The position numbers and the translations under genes are program-made. From Nitrospirota bacterium (lineage in GTDB: Bacteria > Nitrospirota > Thermodesulfovibrionia > Thermodesulfovibrionales > Magnetobacteriaceae): a DNA stretch of 9,820 bases. Positions 6,829 to 9,820 of the stretch are shown one piece after another (the first letter of the stretch is position 1; every line of letters begins with the position of its first letter). Below the pieces are notes generated by a model. The model made no database searches, was not told the DNA's origin, and worked only from the letters and a program-made list of their open reading frames with translations. Location: contig JADFXO010000004.1 in the NCBI GenBank assembly GCA_015233485.1, positions 1 through 9,820 of the forward strand. The letters run 5' to 3'.

Positions 6829-6857
6829 TTGACGCTGTCATTAAACCGCCCCAAAAT
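6829..6857 (+). promoter_or_regulatory. Candidate sigma-70 promoter of the ABC operon
   Basis: TTGACG (-35, five of six) and CAAAAT (-10, four of six) are separated by 17 bp, directly after the terminator and 17 bp before the permease ATG. The leader would be only about 10 nt, consistent with the weak Shine-Dalgarno there. Confidence 0.4.
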
Positions 6858-6874
6858 GTTAGAGTAGTATTACA

Positions 6875-8080
6875 ATGTCATTTAGTCTGTCGACTTTAGC
6901 ATATAAGAACATTCGCAGAAAGTTCTTTCGCAGCATGGCGATATCTGCCGCTGTGATGGTCGTGGCCGCTACGTTATTTTCGGTGACTACTGTGATGGAT
7001 TCGGTAGAGACGAGCCTGACGCGCGGCACAAGACGCCTTGGGGCGGATGTGATGGTCGTCCCGGCAAATTCGGAGTCTAAGGCGATGGCGTCGCTTTTGG
7101 CGGGTGAGCCGTCGACTTTTTATATGGACAGGGGCATTGAGGAAAAGATCAGGAAAATAGAAGGGGTCAAAAAGGTTGCCGGCCAGTTATATCTCAAGAC
7201 ATCCAGATATAAGTGCTGCGATACCGGAGATATGTTCATTGTCGGATTCGAGCCGGAGCATGATTTTACGATAGCGCCGTGGCTTGCGGAGGCCTTAAAG
7301 AAACCTCTCGCGCCGAAAGAGGCAATAATGGGGCGCTCTATAACGGCATACATACCCGGCTCAAGCTTTCAGATATACAGCGAGTTAATCACGGTCGTCG
7401 GTATGCTGGAGGCAACCGGGATGCCGTTTATTGATAATGCCCTTTACCTGCCGATAGAATCTTTTAGGGGAATGGTCGAGACTACAGACAATGGCACGGT
7501 GAACGTGTTCGATAAGCTAAACAATGAAATATCCACGATACTGGTACAGACAGACCCGGCGTACGCGCCGCGCAGGGTGGCTATCTTTATAGAAAGCCAG
7601 ATAGAAGGCGTAAAGGCAATCGTGTCCGAGGATGTGGCGGCCTCTGTCAGAAAGCAGCTTTTTATGCTGTTACGGAGCATCCTATCTATCAGCGTAATAC
7701 TCTGGATTATGTCCATCCTGCTTATCAGCGTGGTTTTCTCTATGATAGTAAACGAAAGGCAGCGCGAGCTGGGGCTGTTACGCGCCCTTGGGGCAAAGAG
7801 GACAGACATATTCAAGCTGATAATATCCGAGGCGGCGGTGTTGTCTATGGCCGGAGGGGTAATCGGCATAGGCATAGGTGGCCTGTTCCTTTACCTGTTC
7901 AGAGAGCCGATAAAGGCCGCCCTTAACGTCCCTTACATGTGGCCGCAGCCCATCAATCTGGTATTGTTAGTGCTGATATGCCTGTTTTTATCATTTCTTA
8001 CGGGCACGCTTGCCGCCCTTTATCCGGCTGTCAAATCGATGAGGATGGAGCCATACGCCGCAATCAGGGGCGGGGAGTAG
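6875..8080 (+). CDS. FtsX/MacB-like ABC transporter permease
   Basis: The 401-residue membrane protein has the MacB/LolC layout. One helix lies near the N-terminus (about 18-40), followed by a large periplasmic domain (about 41-262) and three C-terminal helices (about 264-290, 318-342, 360-385). The FtsX-domain coupling segment ERQRELGLLRALGAKRTDI (294-312) contacts the ATPase. An adjacent cysteine pair C114-C115, followed by 'GFEPEHDF..APWL', lies in the periplasmic domain. From memory, similar Cys-Cys and GF-P--DF-PW patterns occur in the permeases next to DUF2318 genes in P19-type iron loci. Such transporters usually transmit force to periplasmic partners and need not move a substrate through a channel. 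Only one permease is encoded here, whereas C. jejuni has two, so a homodimer is likely. The ATPase gene follows after 7 bp. The start ATG has only a weak Shine-Dalgarno. Confidence 0.93.
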   Translation: MSFSLSTLAYKNIRRKFFRSMAISAAVMVVAATLFSVTTVMDSVETSLTRGTRRLGADVMVVPANSESKAMASLLAGEPSTFYMDRGIEEKIRKIEGVKKVAGQLYLKTSRYKCCDTGDMFIVGFEPEHDFTIAPWLAEALKKPLAPKEAIMGRSITAYIPGSSFQIYSELITVVGMLEATGMPFIDNALYLPIESFRGMVETTDNGTVNVFDKLNNEISTILVQTDPAYAPRRVAIFIESQIEGVKAIVSEDVAASVRKQLFMLLRSILSISVILWIMSILLISVVFSMIVNERQRELGLLRALGAKRTDIFKLIISEAAVLSMAGGVIGIGIGGLFLYLFREPIKAALNVPYMWPQPINLVLLVLICLFLSFLTGTLAALYPAVKSMRMEPYAAIRGGE

Positions 8081-8087
8081 ACGTGCT

Positions 8088-8765
8088 ATGTTAGAGATTA
8101 AAGGCCTGCACAAAAACTATAAAGTCGGCAAAGACATAGTAAAGGCTGTTGACAATGTCAGTTTTGGAGTTGAAAAAGGCGACTCGATAATGATTTTTGG
8201 GCATTCTGGAAGCGGTAAGACTACATTATTGAGCATCATAGGCGGCCTTACTAAACCTGACTCAGGCACTGTAAGATACGGCGATACGGAGCTGTGGTCT
8301 CTCACCGACAATGATTTATCTGAGTTCAGAAACAGGAGGATTAATTTTATCTTCCAGTTCTCAAGTCTCATCCCCACGTTGACCGTGCTGGAAAATGTAA
8401 TCCTTCCAACCGCGTTTAACAAGGCGGCGGACAAACACAGGGGGATTGACGCCAAAGACCTGCTGTTTATGGTGGGATTGCAGGACAAACTAGGCGCATA
8501 TCCATCGCAATTAAGCGGGGGGCAGCAGCGCCGTGCGGCCATAGCACGGGCCTTCATCAACAACCCGGAGATAATCCTCGCAGATGAGCCAACCGGAGAC
8601 CTCGACGAAGAGACCGAGGCCGAGATGCTCGCGCTTTTTAGGAAAATGAACGTCGAAAACGGCATAACATTTCTAATCGTAACACCCAACACCGACATTG
8701 CCGGTCAGTGCAACAAGCACTTCGTCATGAATCGGGGGATTTTAACGCCCAGGGATATGGGCTGA
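8088..8765 (+). CDS. LolD/MacB-type ABC transporter ATP-binding protein with altered H-loop
   Basis: This 225-residue cytosolic subunit powers the permease encoded just upstream. It has Walker A GHSGSGKTT (38-46), Q-loop Q90 (FIFQFSSLIPTLTVLENV), signature LSGGQQRR (142-149), and Walker B with D-loop IILADEPTGDLD (162-173; catalytic E167). The length and the 'PTLTVLENV' and 'DEPTGDLD' sequences fit the MacB/LolD branch. The odd point is the switch region. Where relatives read VTHD or VTHN, this protein reads VTPNTDIA (198-205), with Pro at position 200 in place of the switch histidine. All other motifs are intact. Its ATG follows the permease stop by 7 bp with GGGGAG 10 nt upstream, and its TGA is 2 bp before the next start. 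Confidence 0.95.
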   Translation: MLEIKGLHKNYKVGKDIVKAVDNVSFGVEKGDSIMIFGHSGSGKTTLLSIIGGLTKPDSGTVRYGDTELWSLTDNDLSEFRNRRINFIFQFSSLIPTLTVLENVILPTAFNKAADKHRGIDAKDLLFMVGLQDKLGAYPSQLSGGQQRRAAIARAFINNPEIILADEPTGDLDEETEAEMLALFRKMNVENGITFLIVTPNTDIAGQCNKHFVMNRGILTPRDMG

Positions 8766-8767
8766 TA

Positions 8768-9244
8768 ATGCCGGCAGGGATTAGAAGACCCACAGATTTC
8801 CAACGCTTCATATACATCTTCCCCCCCCTGCTCTTTTCAATCGCCATATGCGCGTGCGGCACGAGGCAACTTGAATATCAACGGGTGGAAGACCACAACG
8901 GCACTATCTCTATCCCGCTTAAAGAGGTAAACAACGGCGACGTGCATTTCTATACGTATAAATATAACGGCACAAACATCAATTTCTTCGTGAGAATGGA
9001 CGGCAAAGGAAATCTGCGCACGCATTTTGACGCCTGCTTTACGTGCTTCAAGTATAAGAAGGGTTACATGGTAGAAGGGACTGAGATAATATGCCGGGAG
9101 TGCAAGACTAAATTCCTGCTTAAGGAGGAGAGATGGGCAAATAAGGGCGGTTGTATGCCCATTGATTTAGGCAGCGAAATAATAAAAGATATCTTAGTGA
9201 TACAAAAGGAAAGGATAATTAAAGGTGAACGATTTTTTAAATAG
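8768..9244 (+). CDS. Small putative lipoprotein with DUF2318 (FtrD-like Fe-S) domain
   Basis: This 158-residue protein has a hydrophobic N-terminus (about 13-29) ending in ICAC, a plausible lipobox with C30 as the lipidated residue. The C-terminal half (about 75-140) carries the DUF2318 pattern: FDACFTC (C90, C93), GY, CREC (C109, C112) and GGCMPI (C129). Two CXXC pairs plus a fifth Cys suggest binding of a metal or Fe-S centre. The family is tied to P19/FTR1-type iron uptake, where it usually forms the tail of a multi-helix membrane protein such as Cj1660. Here it stands alone. The ATG is 2 bp after the ATPase TGA, so translation is probably coupled. A GTG at 8708 in frame is rejected because it would overlap the ATPase and spoil the signal sequence. 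It probably works with the adjacent thioredoxin and ABC transporter at the periplasmic face. Confidence 0.85.
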   Translation: MPAGIRRPTDFQRFIYIFPPLLFSIAICACGTRQLEYQRVEDHNGTISIPLKEVNNGDVHFYTYKYNGTNINFFVRMDGKGNLRTHFDACFTCFKYKKGYMVEGTEIICRECKTKFLLKEERWANKGGCMPIDLGSEIIKDILVIQKERIIKGERFFK

Positions 9245-9256
9245 GGGGACAAAACA

Positions 9257-9769
9257 ATGATTAAATACTGTACGCTCTTACTTATCTTATTGCTTGCCAC
9301 AACTGCCGGCGCGGTGCCACCGGCGCCATGGGAAAGCGACGAAATCATAGGCAAAGCCGCCCCTGATTTCACACTAAAGACACTGGACGGTAAAGATTTT
9401 TCTCTGTCAACGCTCAAGGGAAAGACCATTTTGATTAATTTCTGGGCGACATGGTGTCCGCCCTGTGTTGAGGAACTGCCTTCGATGAACAAGTTATATC
9501 TCAGGTATAAACAAAAGGGGTTTGAAGTCGTTGCAATATCCCTTGACAGCTCCACAGCGAAGGTGAAAAAATATATCGCAAAAAATCCCTTAAATTTTAT
9601 CGTCTTATTAGACCCGGACAAACGTGTCGCAAAAAAGCTATACAAGGTCTCCGCGCAGCCGACATCATATTTAATAAGCGGCGAAGGGAAGGTTGTAAGA
9701 AAATTCTTTGGCAGCGAAGATTGGTCTGACGATGTAATCCAGAAAGAAATACAAGGGCTGTTAAAATAA
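9257..9769 (+). CDS. TlpA/ResA-like periplasmic thioredoxin
   Basis: This 170-residue exported protein has a short signal peptide (cleavage probably after AGA, residue 19). The TlpA/AhpC-TSA-type thioredoxin fold begins with GKAAPDFTLKTLDGKDFSLS. The active site is WCPPC (C67, C70) and the cis-proline is P135 (AQPTSY). WCPPC after NFWATW is typical of ResA/TlpA reductases that keep specific periplasmic cysteines reduced. No membrane anchor is seen beyond the signal peptide. An AGGGGGA Shine-Dalgarno lies 7 nt upstream of the ATG, and the gene follows the DUF2318 gene by 12 bp. The likely clients in this operon are the CXXC pairs of the DUF2318 protein, the Cys-Cys pair of the permease, or the CXXCH of the propeller, where it could act as apocytochrome thiol reductant. 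The choice among these is inference. Confidence 0.95.
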   Translation: MIKYCTLLLILLLATTAGAVPPAPWESDEIIGKAAPDFTLKTLDGKDFSLSTLKGKTILINFWATWCPPCVEELPSMNKLYLRYKQKGFEVVAISLDSSTAKVKKYIAKNPLNFIVLLDPDKRVAKKLYKVSAQPTSYLISGEGKVVRKFFGSEDWSDDVIQKEIQGLLK

Positions 9770-9815
9770 CAAACTAATCCCCACTATGCGTATTACAAGG
9801 AAGGAAGCGACTAAA

Positions 9816-9820
9816 ATGAA
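9816..9820 (+). CDS. Start of a further gene, cut by the right edge
   Basis: An ATG at 9816-9818 is preceded by AAGGAAGG (9798-9805, about 10 nt spacing), 46 bp after the TlpA stop, so it probably continues the operon. Another ATG in the same frame at 9786 lacks a Shine-Dalgarno. Nothing can be said about the product. Confidence 0.5.

Noticed and set aside
8117..8698. Long open frame on the strand opposite the ABC ATPase
   Set aside because: It is entirely antisense to a gene with all ABC motifs and has no recognisable protein features of its own.
8708..8767. Upstream GTG start for the DUF2318 gene
   Set aside because: It would overlap the ATPase gene by 58 bp and put 20 polar residues before the signal sequence. 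The ATG at 8768 directly after the ATPase stop is the better start.
9064..9645. Long open frame on the strand opposite the DUF2318 and TlpA genes
   Set aside because: It spans two well-supported genes and their junction, and its translation shows no domain.

Overview
The window looks like the chromosome of an anaerobic or microaerophilic Gram-negative bacterium. It has a periplasm (signal peptides, a lipoprotein, a periplasmic thioredoxin), moderate GC, dense two-component and c-di-GMP signalling, and redox or metal-related envelope proteins. The style of the kinases and of the propeller protein reminds me of Nitrospirota or deep-branching Proteobacteria-like anaerobes. That placement is a weak impression, since no phylogenetic marker is present.

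Left half (1-5185, all on the minus strand). Reading leftward from about 5185 there are four closely spaced genes: ribD (riboflavin biosynthesis deaminase/reductase), a REC-PAS-GGDEF response-regulator diguanylate cyclase, a REC-PAS-HisKA-HATPase hybrid kinase, and a membrane-anchored PAS/HisKA_2 histidine kinase that runs off the left edge. The three signalling genes are 9 and 14 bp apart and probably form one transcription unit. It would link a membrane kinase and a soluble response-regulator/kinase to c-di-GMP synthesis. ribD lies upstream on the same strand and may share the transcript.

Central divergent intergenic region (5186-5682). About 500 bp separates ribD from a rightward gene. It holds a CRP-type palindrome (5259-5274), an extended -10 promoter facing right (5325-5334), a possible -10 facing left toward ribD (5195-5200), and a long apparent 5' leader packed with short direct repeats (periods 18, 7, 19, 17 and 16 bp) plus a partial Fur-like motif. 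No known riboswitch was recognised.

Right half (5683-9820, plus strand). First comes an exported YVTN/YncE-type beta-propeller protein carrying one CXXCH motif. A textbook intrinsic terminator follows. Then comes a tight four-gene operon: a FtsX/MacB-like ABC permease, its LolD/MacB-like ATPase (whose switch histidine is replaced by proline), a small putative lipoprotein with the cysteine-rich DUF2318/FtrD-like domain, and a TlpA-type thioredoxin. The start of another gene lies at the right edge.

This combination (FtsX permease, ATPase, DUF2318, TlpA) matches the accessory genes of the P19/FTR1-type iron uptake loci of Campylobacter jejuni (Cj1658-Cj1665) and the E. coli fetMP-associated genes. 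Here it appears as a reduced version: one permease, a stand-alone DUF2318 domain, and no P19 or FTR1 gene inside the window. A haem-motif propeller gene lies just upstream. A role in periplasmic iron or redox handling is an inference from that gene content.
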